This document shows positions 8,742 to 17,645 of a stretch of 64,000 nucleotides of DNA, piece after piece; the first letter of the stretch is position 1; every line of letters starts with the position of its first letter. The stretch comes from Trebonia sp050013875 (GTDB lineage: Bacteria; Actinomycetota; Actinomycetes; Streptosporangiales; Streptosporangiaceae). The notes beneath the pieces were generated by a model. It worked only from the letters and a program-made list of their open reading frames with translations. It had not been told where the DNA came from and did no database searches. Where the stretch lies: contig JBEKEK010000021.1 in assembly GCA_050013875.1 (NCBI GenBank), positions 6,543 to 70,542 on the forward strand, read 5' to 3'. A program made the translations under genes and the position numbers.

Positions 8742-10277
8742 TCAGGTGGCCAGGCGGATCAGCCTGCCGTTGGTCGGTTCGACCAGGACCTGCCGGTTGG
8801 TCAGCACAACGCTGGTGCGCCCGGTGCTCGGCCGGGTGATCAGCGAGGCCGACGAACCCGGCCCGGCGCCAGCGTGGCCGGCGACATCTTCCCGGTGGTT
8901 AAGCAGCCAGCCGAGCCCGATCGCGGCGGCTGAGTCGTACTGCACGACATGCGGGCGCAGCGCCTGCTCGGCGAGTTCCGCGGGCAACAGGGTCCGCCAG
9001 CCGGCCCCGAAGCGAACCAGGTCCGGCCCGGTCGACCACAACCCGCCCGCGCTCTGCAGCGCGAATACCGGCGGCGGCTCGGGCACGAACGAGCCGTCTC
9101 GCTCGAGCCGGTAGCCGCGCGCCGCGTCCGGCGAGACCGGGGCCCGCGCCGGGAACCATGAGTCGGCCATGCCGAGCGGTTCCAGGACGAGCCGGGTCAC
9201 CGCTTGCGCAAACGAGGTTCCGGTGAGATCGGCGATGAGCTGCCCAAGCACCGCATAGCCGCCGTGGCCGTAAGCGAACTGGCCGCGCGGGCCGGAGCAG
9301 CCGACGACCGGTCCGAGCACCTCGGCGGGGTCCGCCGCCGAGTCGGCCCACACCGTCGAGGGGCTGTCGACGCCACCCGTGTGCGAGAGCAGCTCCCGCA
9401 CGGTGACGGCGCCATCGGCCAGCCTCAGTGAGCGCAGGTGCCCGTTGACCGGGTCGTCGAGCGCGACGAGGCCCTCCGCGACCAGGCGCAGCACCGCCGT
9501 GGAGGTGACGAGCGTGGTGATCGACAAGGCCGGGAAGCGGTGGCCGGGTTCTAGCGGCACGTTCCGCTCGAGGTCGCACCAGCCGCGTGCGCACGCCCAC
9601 ACCTGGCCGGCGGGCCCGCTGTCCCAGTTACCCGCCGCCGTCAGCCCGACCAGGCCGAGATCCGCGTAGCAGTCCTCGACGAAGGCAGGCACCTGGTCAG
9701 GCACCGGCCCGGAGCTGGCGGCGGGCGGCTGGGCGACCCGTGTGTCGCTGGCGGGAGCGCCACCCGGGGTGATAAGCAGGCTGGTGAGCCGGTGCGGGGC
9801 CGCCGGCTCGACATCGGCCTGGACCAGCAGATCCGCGACCTTGGCGCGCACATGGAGGGGGCCGGCGTCGATGAGAACGAGGTCTTCGCTCAGCTTAGGC
9901 GCTACGCTCCGCAGGATCGCGGCCGCCGTCTCGGGCGGCACGAGGGTCAGGAAGTCGTCGCTGACGTGTTCGCTCAGCTCGTCCCTGCGCGGTGCGGTCC
10001 ATCCAGGCTCGTCGGCCTCGCCGTAGCGGTCGAAGACCCAGCGCACCTGTGCGAGCGCAGGGCCATGTTCGGCCTCGGCGGCGGCGATGTGCTCCTTGAG
10101 CGCGGTCCAGCTGCTCATCCCGTGCGCACGGGCGACGGCCAGCTGGGCGTCGTGCAGGGTGGTGAACTCTCCGGCGGCCAGCCGCCGCTTCGCCTCGAGC
10201 TTGCTGTGCCGCAGGCTCAGGCGGTCCGGGAGATCACGGGATTCGTTGCGGGCAGCAGCCCCTGGTTGATCAGACAA
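8742..10277 (-). CDS. Beta-lactamase-fold serine hydrolase with substituted catalytic motifs
   Basis: 511 residues. An N-terminal helical part (about 20-65, HDAQLAVARAHGMSSW) is followed by a linker domain, then from about residue 195 a class C beta-lactamase/D-aminopeptidase fold with ELLSHTGGVDSPS and a C-terminal GHAGAGPGSSASL. The expected SxxK is S252-I-T-T255, and the expected YxN is Y336-G-H338, so the general-base Lys and the Asn are both replaced while the surrounding sequence is well kept. The protein is therefore likely catalytically impaired or a pseudo-enzyme. The TTG start at 10277 is supported by GGAAGGA seven bases upstream. There is no obvious signal peptide, so it is probably cytoplasmic. 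Confidence 0.8.
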   Translation of the reverse strand: MSDQPGAAARNESRDLPDRLSLRHSKLEAKRRLAAGEFTTLHDAQLAVARAHGMSSWTALKEHIAAAEAEHGPALAQVRWVFDRYGEADEPGWTAPRRDELSEHVSDDFLTLVPPETAAAILRSVAPKLSEDLVLIDAGPLHVRAKVADLLVQADVEPAAPHRLTSLLITPGGAPASDTRVAQPPAASSGPVPDQVPAFVEDCYADLGLVGLTAAGNWDSGPAGQVWACARGWCDLERNVPLEPGHRFPALSITTLVTSTAVLRLVAEGLVALDDPVNGHLRSLRLADGAVTVRELLSHTGGVDSPSTVWADSAADPAEVLGPVVGCSGPRGQFAYGHGGYAVLGQLIADLTGTSFAQAVTRLVLEPLGMADSWFPARAPVSPDAARGYRLERDGSFVPEPPPVFALQSAGGLWSTGPDLVRFGAGWRTLLPAELAEQALRPHVVQYDSAAAIGLGWLLNHREDVAGHAGAGPGSSASLITRPSTGRTSVVLTNRQVLVEPTNGRLIRLAT

Positions 10278-10489
10278 GGCAGTCCTTCCTCGGCGCCCGC
10301 GGGTCCGCGTTCATCGGGCTGGAAAGACGTACCTACACGGGTGATCACTGCAACCGGTGAGCTCGAAGCTCTGCCTGCGGACCCAGGTGCGGCCGATACC
10401 GCCGCCAATAATTTAACCGAAGATGCCGCCTAGCCGCGACCGGATGCGAACCTCGTCCGTCAGCTCACCGGCCTCGGGGAGGGCGCCGA

Positions 10490-10918
10490 ATGTCTGACCT
10501 CGTGCCGATACTGGACTTCATGGAACCAGGACAGTCTCCGGGCACCGAGGCCATCATCCGCGGCGCGATTCTGGCCGAGAGCCTCAAGCCCGGCACGGGC
10601 TTCGACGGCCACGGCATGCTGATCATCCGCTGTGCACGGTATGAGGTCACCGGCACTGCCGATTATCAGCCGCCCATCTGGACCTTGATCGAATTCGAGG
10701 CACCCGCGAGCAGCAGCGACGCGCTGGCCAGCGAACTGGCCGACAGCCTGCTGAGCCCGGGCTGGTATGCCAACTGGAACAGTGAGGCGGAAGCGACCGT
10801 GGTCTTCCCCGGCAAGATCTTTCGCTACCTGCGCGGCGATCAGGCCGGGCGTGCGGAAGCGCAGGAGCATGGCCGTTCGGTTGGCGTGCCCGAGCCGCAA
10901 CTCGACTGGACCGACTGA
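10490..10918 (+). CDS. Conserved-looking hypothetical protein (142 aa)
   Basis: ATG at 10490 follows GGGAGGGCG with proper spacing, and codon use is typical of the genome, so the gene is probably real. The product is acidic, has no signal peptide or membrane helix, and contains no motif I recognise. It has an alpha/beta pattern with Trp/Tyr-rich patches (YQPPIWTLIEFEAP, LLSPGWYANWNSEAE, FPGKIFRYLRG). The gene stands alone, convergent with the CDF exporter gene with a gap of about 10 bases. No function is proposed. Confidence 0.6.
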   Translation: MSDLVPILDFMEPGQSPGTEAIIRGAILAESLKPGTGFDGHGMLIIRCARYEVTGTADYQPPIWTLIEFEAPASSSDALASELADSLLSPGWYANWNSEAEATVVFPGKIFRYLRGDQAGRAEAQEHGRSVGVPEPQLDWTD

Positions 10919-10928
10919 CGCCGGTTGC

Positions 10929-11855
10929 TTAGACCGGGGCCGCGCGGGTGGTCCAGGTGAGGCTGCCCGCTTCGGGGAGCTGGCGGGAGATCTCATCGGC
11001 GACCAGACGGCCGAGCGTGTCCGCGTCGCGGGCGGTCGTGTCCGGGTCGATCCAGCCCTCGATTTCGACCCGCAGCGTCCGGCCGGTCCAGCGTGCGCGG
11101 GCGTGGGCGTGGATGACCCCGGGCACCGACCCGGCGGCGGCTTCCGCCGTGGTGATCACCTCCGGGTCCACGCCGTCGGCGAGACGGCGCATTACGTCGG
11201 CCGTGACCTCGTAGCCGACATGGCAGATGAAGATGGTCACGGCGATTCCGGCCACCGGGTCGCCCCAGGGCTGGCCCAGGGCCACCGCGATCAGGCCGGC
11301 CAGTGCCCCGGCTGACGAGAGCGCGTCCAGCCACGAATGCCGGGCATCGGCGATCAGCGTGGCGGAGTTGATCCGCCTGCCGACCGACATCTTGTAGCGG
11401 GCCACTAGCTGGTTGCCGATGATGCCGATGACGGCGCCCGCGATCCCCAGACCGACGAACGAAGTGTGGCCGTGGTCGATCAGCTTGCGGATGCTCTCGT
11501 ACCCGGCGAAGGCGGCACTCGCCCAGACGACCACGGCGATGCCCACCCCGGCCAGATCTTCGGCACGTTCCAGCCCGTAGGTGTACTTCTCCGTCGGCGG
11601 GCGCCGGGATAGCCGGAAGCCCAGGAAGACCACCGCGCTTGTCGATACATCGGAGAGATTGTGGATGGCATCGCCAAGCAGCCCGACCGAGCCTGTCAGC
11701 AGGGCAAGCAGCAGCTCGGCGAGGCCGGTAAGAGTCAGGCCGATCGCGCTGACGGCGATAGCGCGGTTAGCCTGCCGCCGCTCGTCCGCGTCATCGCGCG
11801 GGCCGGCCAGTGGGAAGGCGAGCGCCGGGTCACGCTGTCCATGAGTCTTATGCAC
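10929..11855 (-). CDS. Cation diffusion facilitator (CDF) family metal exporter
   Basis: 308 residues with six hydrophobic segments and the two CDF metal-site motifs: HNLSDVSTS in TM2 (HxxxD) and DARHSWLDALSS in TM5 (DxxxxxxxD with HxxxD). The C-terminal cytoplasmic ferredoxin-like domain (PGVIHAHARARWTGRTLRVEIEG) is present. Function by family: proton-coupled efflux of Zn2+, Co2+, Fe2+ or Mn2+ across the cytoplasmic membrane; the His/Asp site is compatible with zinc or cobalt. Start set at GTG 11855, since in-frame codons further upstream read through the adjacent aaRS-like pseudogene in the wrong frame. A histidine-rich N-terminal tail before TM1 is absent. It lies downstream of the pseudogene on the same strand. 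Confidence 0.85.
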   Translation of the reverse strand: MHKTHGQRDPALAFPLAGPRDDADERRQANRAIAVSAIGLTLTGLAELLLALLTGSVGLLGDAIHNLSDVSTSAVVFLGFRLSRRPPTEKYTYGLERAEDLAGVGIAVVVWASAAFAGYESIRKLIDHGHTSFVGLGIAGAVIGIIGNQLVARYKMSVGRRINSATLIADARHSWLDALSSAGALAGLIAVALGQPWGDPVAGIAVTIFICHVGYEVTADVMRRLADGVDPEVITTAEAAAGSVPGVIHAHARARWTGRTLRVEIEGWIDPDTTARDADTLGRLVADEISRQLPEAGSLTWTTRAAPV

Positions 11856-11884
11856 CCTGCGAGGATAATCGGCGGGGGCGTCCG

Positions 11885-12375
11885 GCCCACTGGTATCCCG
11901 TCCCTTGGTGGAGTGCCAGGTAGATCCGGTCACGCAGGGCGTTGGCGGTATCGTTTGTGAGCGTCCGGTCCAGATCGCGCAAGGCGACCCGGACAAGGAG
12001 GTTCTTCTGCTCCGGTGTCGCCCCGAGGCGGCCGATCGCCGGCCCGGGCAGCTCCCGCAGGCGGTGGCGGAAAGCACCGGGTGATCGCTGGCATCGGCGA
12101 GACCGGCTGGTAGCTGGCGAGGTCGTGCAGCTGGCAGGCGATCCGGGGATCGCCCGAGCGGAGCAGCCGGATGTCGGGTATGCCTTTGGCCAGCATGAGC
12201 AGCCGGTCAAGCCCCATGCCGACGGCAAGCCCGCTGTGACCGGGCAGCCCGCCGGCGGCCAGCACGCGGGGATGGGCGAGGCCGCATTCCCACACCTCCA
12301 CCCGGCCGCCATCTTGGCGGATGTCGACCTGGCGGCCCTGAAGCGTGTACGGATGGGTCCGCGGCTGCTCACGGT
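11885..12375 (-). pseudogene. Fragment of a class II aminoacyl-tRNA synthetase-like (PheRS-related) protein
   Basis: Two frames together read as the C-terminal half of a class II tRNA-ligase-like protein. In one frame, about 12361-12060, HPYTLQGRQVDIRQDGGRVE, then VWECGLAHPRVLAAGGLPG and the class II motif 3 region GLAVGMGLDRLLMLAKGIPD, up to ASYQPVSPMPAI. In another frame, about 12045-11885, LGATPEQKNLLVRVALRDLD and ANALRDRIYLALHQG. The 5' half (motifs 1 and 2) is absent, and sequence expected between the two parts is missing along with the frame. Codon use is otherwise normal. I call it an inactivated duplicate of a PheRS-like gene. Confidence 0.7.
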
Positions 12376-12469
12376 GGGGCACGCCCGGGGCGAGCGCGGC
12401 TGGGGGAGGGGAGTTCCTCCCGGGCCAGGGGTTCACCTGAGCGAAGCTGTCGGCCTAACGCGGCGCAGC

Positions 12470-12501
12470 GCCTCCCGGCGGCCCACCCTGGGCCGGGAGG
12501 C
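12470..12501. terminator. Perfect 10-bp hairpin in the 12376-12627 intergenic stretch
   Basis: GCCTCCCGGC and its exact complement GCCGGGAGGC are separated by 12 bases, themselves partly self-complementary, followed by GAGAAAATC. It lies 127 bases beyond the stop of the minus-strand MBL-fold gene and could end that transcript. Nothing else was seen in this stretch. Confidence 0.45.
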
Positions 12502-12627
12502 GAGAAAATCGCCGTGCCAGCATGTCGATCACAATCAACAGGCTAACGTTCCCGCCGTCCGCAGGTCGAGTGAAATTGCCGGGGTCAGGGTGTGTGCCCG
12601 CCAGTCGCACGGCCGCGTTCTGGACAG

Positions 12628-13683
12628 CTAGGCGGCGCTGAGCGTGTAAGTGGTTCCGACGCTGCCCTGTACCCAGGCCTCGGGCAGTGTCGCCGCCAAG
12701 GTGTGCTGAGCGCGCCACCCGGTGCAGTGACTGGGGACGATCAACTCGGGTGCGAGCTCGGTGAGCGCGGCGATGGTCGGCGCGATGATCGGCTCGAACG
12801 CGGGGCCGCTGAGGTGGAAGCCGCCGATGACGGCGAGCAGCCGGCTGATGCCGGTCAGCCGCATGGCCTGCCGGATGATGTTGACCACCCCGGCATGGCC
12901 GCAGCCGGTAACGACCACCAGCCCGCGGCCGCGCACGTTGATCACCAGCGCCTGGTCGTCGATGACGGCGGCGTCGTGCCGCCAGCCGCGGGAGTCCCAG
13001 GCCTGGTGCTGCGGCGGCATGCCATGCTCGAACTCGGTCACGCGGTCTACCTCGCCCGTGATCAGGATGCCACCGGCAAGCAGCGACGGCTGCCGCCGTT
13101 CGATCACCTGGAACCCCTCCCGCTCCAGGGCGCCCCGCGACAGGGTGGGCATCTCCAGAACCCGGCCCCCGGGTAGCTCAAGTCGCCTGCGGGTCCAGAC
13201 CGCGGGATGAACCGTCAGCGGCAGGCCGGACCGGCCGCGCAGCCGGGCCAGGCCGTCGAAGCCGCCCGCGTGGTCGAAGTGCCCGTGACTGAGCACCACC
13301 CCCTGCAGTCCGCCGACATCGATACCGAGACGCTCAGCGTTCACCGCCAGCCCATCCGGCGAGGCGCCGGTGTCGAACAGCAGCGTGCTGCTGGTATTGC
13401 CGATCCGGACGGTAACCAGGGCGGAGAAGCCGTGCTCGGCGCGCAGACCCGAGATGGTCTCGCCGTCCGTGAACTGCGGTGCGGCAACCCGCCCGGTGCC
13501 CATCGACACCCGGCTTACGCCGTCGGCGGAGGCGAGCAGGGCATCGAAGGTGTTATCGATCATCGTGGTAACCGTGATCTCGTCGACCTCGGGCAGCGGC
13601 ACCGGGTCAACGGCTGGTCCCTCGGCAAGGCGGGGCGCCGACCGCGCCGCCTCCGCTGACGAGTGCTCGTGATCATCGCACAT
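12628..13683 (-). CDS. MBL-fold metallo-hydrolase (DHPPP-synthase-like subgroup)
   Basis: 351 residues of the metallo-beta-lactamase fold. The dinuclear site motif is SHGHFDHAGGF (HxHxDH), followed by LFDTGASPDGL upstream, GCGHAGVVNII (third metal His), IGGFHLSG and PSHCTGW near the C-terminus. This set matches the group of dihydropterin-methyl-ribofuranosylaminobenzene-phosphate synthase-like hydrolases, whose physiological role in bacteria is mostly unknown. The first 30 residues (MCDDHEHSSAEAARSAP) are polar and poorly conserved, so a later start is possible. It is cytoplasmic. It sits apart from its neighbours, and its 3' hairpin at 12470-12501 probably ends transcription. Confidence 0.82.
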   Translation of the reverse strand: MCDDHEHSSAEAARSAPRLAEGPAVDPVPLPEVDEITVTTMIDNTFDALLASADGVSRVSMGTGRVAAPQFTDGETISGLRAEHGFSALVTVRIGNTSSTLLFDTGASPDGLAVNAERLGIDVGGLQGVVLSHGHFDHAGGFDGLARLRGRSGLPLTVHPAVWTRRRLELPGGRVLEMPTLSRGALEREGFQVIERRQPSLLAGGILITGEVDRVTEFEHGMPPQHQAWDSRGWRHDAAVIDDQALVINVRGRGLVVVTGCGHAGVVNIIRQAMRLTGISRLLAVIGGFHLSGPAFEPIIAPTIAALTELAPELIVPSHCTGWRAQHTLAATLPEAWVQGSVGTTYTLSAA

Positions 13684-13733
13684 GCGCCCGACAGTACCGC
13701 CGCACCGCTACCATCGACCGCGTGGTCCTGGGG

Positions 13734-14432
13734 TTAGACGGCGATGGCGGGGGGACGCGGGGCGCGGCGCAGCCACTGCCAGAACGTGCGCCGCGGTCGG
13801 CGGGGCGGAGGTGGCGGCCCGGCGGTGATGCCCGCGCCGTGAACCGAGCCCGCGATCTCCACGCGCAGCTGGACGGGGACGCCAGGGCCGGGAGGATCAG
13901 GCAGCGTGACGCTCCCGCCGTGCTGCGATATGTCACCGGCCTCCACCACGATGCCCGGCCTGGTAATCAGCCTGAGCCCCCCGCCTCTCACCTCGGCGGT
14001 GATGCGCAGCAGTGGCTCCGTGATAACCGCCTCGGTGAAGTCCAGCGTCACCGCGCCGCCTTTCACCTTGATGTCCAATTCCTTCGGCACCACCCAGCGG
14101 CCATCCCGGCTGGCGCTGCTGCCGTGGACGTGGATCCGCACCAGCTCCTTCGGCGTGACGTTCACCGCGCCCGCGCCGGGCGGCACGAGAGCGGCACCCG
14201 GCGCGGCCGGCAGGTCGGCAGTCAGGCCCGCGAGCTCGGCGTAGGTCCTGGCGGTCAGCGCGCGTTCCAGGCGGTCGTCCAGTTCTTCCGCCGACAGCCG
14301 CCCGTCCCCGGCGGCCACCCGCAGCAGTTCCGCCACCTGATCCCGGTCCGCGTGCGAGGCGCGGAGTTCCACACCCGGGTCGGTGACAGGCACGTCGCTC
14401 TGGCCGCCTGTGCTGGATTGTGGGTCCGCCAT
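13734..14432 (-). CDS. DUF1707 domain protein
   Basis: 232 residues. The N-terminal DUF1707 (ELRASHADRDQVAELLRVAA then GDGRLSAEELDDRLERAL) is an actinobacterial domain found near the N-terminus of membrane or DNA-binding-like proteins. Behind it lies a beta-rich part (RWVVPKELDIKVKGGAVTLD) and an Arg/Pro/Trp-rich tail (RRTFWQWLRRAPRPP). There are no membrane helices. The ATG at 14432 is chosen over the in-frame TTG two codons upstream. It is paralogous along its whole length to the protein at 33441-34130, which has the same three-part layout and the tail FWDWLFRRPAP. Function is unknown. Confidence 0.8.
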   Translation of the reverse strand: MADPQSSTGGQSDVPVTDPGVELRASHADRDQVAELLRVAAGDGRLSAEELDDRLERALTARTYAELAGLTADLPAAPGAALVPPGAGAVNVTPKELVRIHVHGSSASRDGRWVVPKELDIKVKGGAVTLDFTEAVITEPLLRITAEVRGGGLRLITRPGIVVEAGDISQHGGSVTLPDPPGPGVPVQLRVEIAGSVHGAGITAGPPPPPRRPRRTFWQWLRRAPRPPAIAV

Positions 14433-14483
14433 GCCCAAACCCTAAGGCATCTATGCGCGATTATGCCGGGACGGCGGCCGGAG

Positions 14484-15293
14484 TTACGTGGTTCCGCGGT
14501 TCAGCGCGGTTTCGAGGGTGCGCCGGTTACGGATCATCCAGGCCGCGGAGCGGGCGCGCCAGGCCATGGCCCACAGGGCGGTCGGGTGCCCTGTCGTGGC
14601 CGGGGTGACCTCGGCGTCGTCGGCTTCCCAGGCGGTGTCGACGATGGCGAACTCGATGATCTGGCCCAGCAGGCCGCGCCGCTGGCGGGCGGTCAGCCCG
14701 TAGGCGTCGGCGATGGCGGCGAGCTGCCTGGCCCGGTCGGCCAGCGGCGGCAGGTGCTCGATGCCGGCCACGATGTCGTCGTGCAGCTTGGCGTTGAGCC
14801 AGGCCAGCTGGGCCAGCTCGACCAGCGGGTCGACCGGCCCGGCGGTCTCCCAGTCAATGAGCGCGACCGGCAGCCCGTCGCGGGCGACGATGTTCCATGG
14901 GGCGGCGTCGCAGTGGCCGATGACCCTGGCTGGGCCGCCCAGGTCCCGGCCGTGCCAGCGGAACCACACCGCGTCGGCGGGCGGCCGGAACGACCGGGTC
15001 GCCTCGTGCAGGGAGCGCAGCAGGCCGCCGAGGGCGGCGGCGCCCTCCAGGCTCCACGGTCCGGGCTGGGTGAACTCGCCCTCGATGAACGTCAGCGTCT
15101 CCCTGCCGTCGGAGTCCAGGCCGGAGCCGACCAGGCGGGGCGCCCCGGCGAAGCCGGCCGCCTCAAGGTGGCGCAGCAGTGCGTGCACCGCTGGGGTCCA
15201 CGGTCCGGCATCGCGGATCACCACGTTGCCGCGCCGGTAGACGACGGTCCGGCCGCCGCCTTCCAGCAGGATCAGGTCATCGGGCGAGGTCAC
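14484..15293 (-). CDS. APH-fold phosphotransferase
   Basis: 269-residue aminoglycoside-phosphotransferase-fold protein. The catalytic loop is GHCDAAPWNIV (HxDxxxxN) and the metal-binding motif IDWETAGPVDPLVELAQL. The N-lobe is compact (GGGRTVVYRRGNVVIRDAGP). Such proteins phosphorylate small hydroxyl-bearing compounds; no substrate can be named. It begins 70 bases after the stop of cobC on the same strand, so it could be read from the permease-cobC transcript, though that gap gives no hint of a metabolic link. Sequence similarity to the APH protein at 7642 is limited to the catalytic motifs. Confidence 0.8.
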   Translation of the reverse strand: MTSPDDLILLEGGGRTVVYRRGNVVIRDAGPWTPAVHALLRHLEAAGFAGAPRLVGSGLDSDGRETLTFIEGEFTQPGPWSLEGAAALGGLLRSLHEATRSFRPPADAVWFRWHGRDLGGPARVIGHCDAAPWNIVARDGLPVALIDWETAGPVDPLVELAQLAWLNAKLHDDIVAGIEHLPPLADRARQLAAIADAYGLTARQRRGLLGQIIEFAIVDTAWEADDAEVTPATTGHPTALWAMAWRARSAAWMIRNRRTLETALNRGTT

Positions 15294-15363
15294 GGTTTCA
15301 TTGTGGTGCTGCCCCGGCCCGGTCCGCGAATGCTTTCCCGGTCCTCCGGCCGAGTGGGGCTGT

Positions 15364-16380
15364 TCAGCCGATTACCTCCCGCAGGGCGGTGGCGAATCGA
15401 TCGGAGGTCCCGGCGTCCCGGACGGCGACGCGGATCCAGCCGGGGGCCAGTCCGGGGAAGGTCTCGCCGCGGCGGACCGCGAACCCCTTGCGCTGCAGGC
15501 GGCTCCGCACGTCGGCGGCCGCGGTGTCAAGCAGCACGAACGATGCCGACGGGTCGGGGACGATCCGCACCGAGTGAATGGCAGCGAGCGCGCTGAGCAG
15601 GTGCGCGCGCTGCGCCGTCAGCGCGATGGCCCACTGCGTGACCTCACTCAGCGCGGCGTCGGCGGCGGTGGCGACGCACGCCGTGAGCGCCGGCGTCGAC
15701 ACCGGCCACAGCGGCTGGCCGGCCGCCAGCAGCGCCACCACGTCGGCCGCCGCGAGCAGGTAGCCGACGCGGAGTCCGGCCAATGCCCAGGTCTTGGTCA
15801 GCGACCGGATCACCACCAGACCGTCGAGGTCGGGGTCGCCCGCGAGTGATTCCCGCTCGCCTGGCAGGCAGTCGGCGAAGGCCTCGTCGACCACGACCAG
15901 CCGGCCCGGCCTTACCAGCTCAAGCAGCGCCTCGCGCGGGTGCGCGACCGAGGTCGGATTGGTCGGGTTGCCGATGAAGACCAGGTCCGCGTCGGACGGC
16001 ACCAGCGCCGGGTCGAGCGTGAAAGGGAAAGGCAGTACCACCTGGTCGACCTGGTGCCCGGCCGCCCGCAGCGCCGCTTCCGGCTCGGTGAACTGCGGGT
16101 GGACGACGACGGCGTGCCGGGGGCGAAGCGCCCGTGCGAGCAGCACGAAGGCCTCGGCGGCGCCCGCGGTGAGCAGCACCTCGCCCGCGGCGCGGCGATG
16201 CCGGCCCGCGATCGCCGCGATCGCTTCACTCTGGTCCGGGTACGCCGCGATGTCCGCCGCGCGGATGAGCGCGGCGAGCCAGGGCGGCGTACCGCCCGAG
16301 CGCACGTTGACGGCGAGGTCGACAAGCCCGGGAACCAGGTCGGCGTCGCCGTGATGGCTGAGATCGGAGAACGCGGTCAC
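15364..16380 (-). CDS. cobC: Threonine-phosphate decarboxylase-like PLP enzyme (CobC)
   Basis: 338-residue fold-type I PLP-dependent aminotransferase-like enzyme of the CobC/CobD(Salmonella)/HisC group, which makes the aminopropanol phosphate arm of the cobalamin nucleotide loop. The PLP lysine lies in SLTKTWALAGLRVGYLLA; FIGNPTNPTS provides the Asn that contacts PLP, and VVVDEAFAD the Asp. The N-terminus (HHGDADLVPGLVDLAVNVRS) matches the CobC form of the glycine/asparagine-rich opening. GTG start at 16380. It lies 51 bases behind the nickel/cobalt permease gene, downstream of a cobalamin riboswitch, which supports the cobalamin role over histidine synthesis. Confidence 0.83.
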   Translation of the reverse strand: MTAFSDLSHHGDADLVPGLVDLAVNVRSGGTPPWLAALIRAADIAAYPDQSEAIAAIAGRHRRAAGEVLLTAGAAEAFVLLARALRPRHAVVVHPQFTEPEAALRAAGHQVDQVVLPFPFTLDPALVPSDADLVFIGNPTNPTSVAHPREALLELVRPGRLVVVDEAFADCLPGERESLAGDPDLDGLVVIRSLTKTWALAGLRVGYLLAAADVVALLAAGQPLWPVSTPALTACVATAADAALSEVTQWAIALTAQRAHLLSALAAIHSVRIVPDPSASFVLLDTAAADVRSRLQRKGFAVRRGETFPGLAPGWIRVAVRDAGTSDRFATALREVIG

Positions 16381-16431
16381 AGGCGCAACCGTAGTCGCGT
16401 CCGCCGGGAGCGCGGACTGGGGCGCTCTGGG

Positions 16432-17604
16432 TCAGACCTCGGGCACCCGCCCCGCCACCTGGGGCGCTTCGGCGGCGACGGTGGCCGACCAGCGCTCCTC
16501 CACCTTGCCGAGGCGCCAGTAGGCGAGAGCCACCGCCCAGACTCCGACGAAGAGCCCGGCGATGCAGAACCCGGCGATGTTGATGTTGAAGTTGGCCATG
16601 GCGTGCCAGAACGCGCCGTTCAGGTGGAACTCGGTGGTCAGGATGCCGAGGATCTCAATGGTGCCGATGATGAACGCGGCCCCGATCGACAGCCCGGTGA
16701 TGACGAGGTTGTAGTAGACCTTGCGTACCGGCCTGGCGAACGCCCACCCGTAGGCGAAGTTCATGAACAGGCCGTCGAGGGTGTCGAAGAGCATCAGGCC
16801 GCCGGAGAACAAGAACGGCAGCGCCAGCACGGCGAAGAACGGGAGCCCCTGGATCGCCGCGTAGGCGGTGGCGGCCAGCAGCACCACCTCGGTGGTGGTG
16901 TCGAAGCCGATGCCGAAGACGAGGCCGACGAGGTACAGCTGCCAGGTGTGGTTGATCGACCGCATGAACCGGCCGAAGAACCGGTACATCAGGCCGCGGG
17001 CCTGCAGTTGGGCCTCGAGCTTGACCTCGTCGTAGGCGCCGCTGCGCATCTCGCGGAAGACCTTGCCGATGCCGATCAGCACGATCAGGTTAAGCACGGC
17101 GATGAGGTAGAGGAAGCCAGCCGACAACAGCGTCCCGATCGCCCCGCCGGCGGTCTCATAGGCGGAATTCGGGTTCACCATCGCGCCGAACACCGCCCGG
17201 GCGGCGAAGGTGATGCCGACCCCGACCGCCACGATGACCGTGGAGTGGCCGAAGGAGAAAAAGAACCCGGTGCCCAACGGCCGCCTGCCGTCGGCCATCA
17301 GCTTGCGGGTGGTGTTGTCGATGCAGGAGATGTGATCGGCGTCGAACGCGTGCCGGAACCCAAGGAGCCAGGCCGTGATCGCCACCCCGAGCCCGACACC
17401 GAGGCCAGGGGTGCTGCCCACCCCCTGGTAGTCGAAGTGATGCGGCATGACGTAGAGGATGAAAATCAGCCAGCCCACGCCGTTCAGGGCGATGATGAAC
17501 GCGAACATCCCGGCGAGACGGGTCCACTCAACGGCGGATAGGCAATCGCGGATGGTGCGCAGGCGTGCTGTCGCCGCCAGGACACGGCTCTGGTGGTTGC
17601 GCAT
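16432..17604 (-). CDS. Nickel/cobalt permease of the NiCoT (HoxN/NixA) family
   Basis: 390-residue membrane protein with about eight hydrophobic segments and all NiCoT signatures: HAFDADHISCIDNTTRK in TM2 (the His/Asp metal site), FFFSFGHSTVIV, the FGIGFDTTTE region and LFDTLDGLFM. It imports Co2+ or Ni2+ with high affinity across the cytoplasmic membrane. A cobalamin riboswitch ends about 40 bases before its ATG and cobC follows on the same transcript, so cobalt for corrin synthesis is the likely cargo. The N-terminus is basic (MRNHQSRVLAATARLR), placing it in the cytoplasm. Confidence 0.9.
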   Translation of the reverse strand: MRNHQSRVLAATARLRTIRDCLSAVEWTRLAGMFAFIIALNGVGWLIFILYVMPHHFDYQGVGSTPGLGVGLGVAITAWLLGFRHAFDADHISCIDNTTRKLMADGRRPLGTGFFFSFGHSTVIVAVGVGITFAARAVFGAMVNPNSAYETAGGAIGTLLSAGFLYLIAVLNLIVLIGIGKVFREMRSGAYDEVKLEAQLQARGLMYRFFGRFMRSINHTWQLYLVGLVFGIGFDTTTEVVLLAATAYAAIQGLPFFAVLALPFLFSGGLMLFDTLDGLFMNFAYGWAFARPVRKVYYNLVITGLSIGAAFIIGTIEILGILTTEFHLNGAFWHAMANFNINIAGFCIAGLFVGVWAVALAYWRLGKVEERWSATVAAEAPQVAGRVPEV

Positions 17605-17645
17605 CGGCTGCGAACCGTCCTTCCTTCGAGGATCGGTTTGGCAAG

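Noticed and set aside
13722..15596. 624-codon plus-strand open frame
   Set aside because: It lies antisense to the DUF1707 and APH genes and the 3' end of cobC, with low-complexity product and no homology.
15940..17541. 533-codon plus-strand open frame
   Set aside because: Shadow of cobC and the NiCoT permease, whose minus-strand products have clear family motifs.
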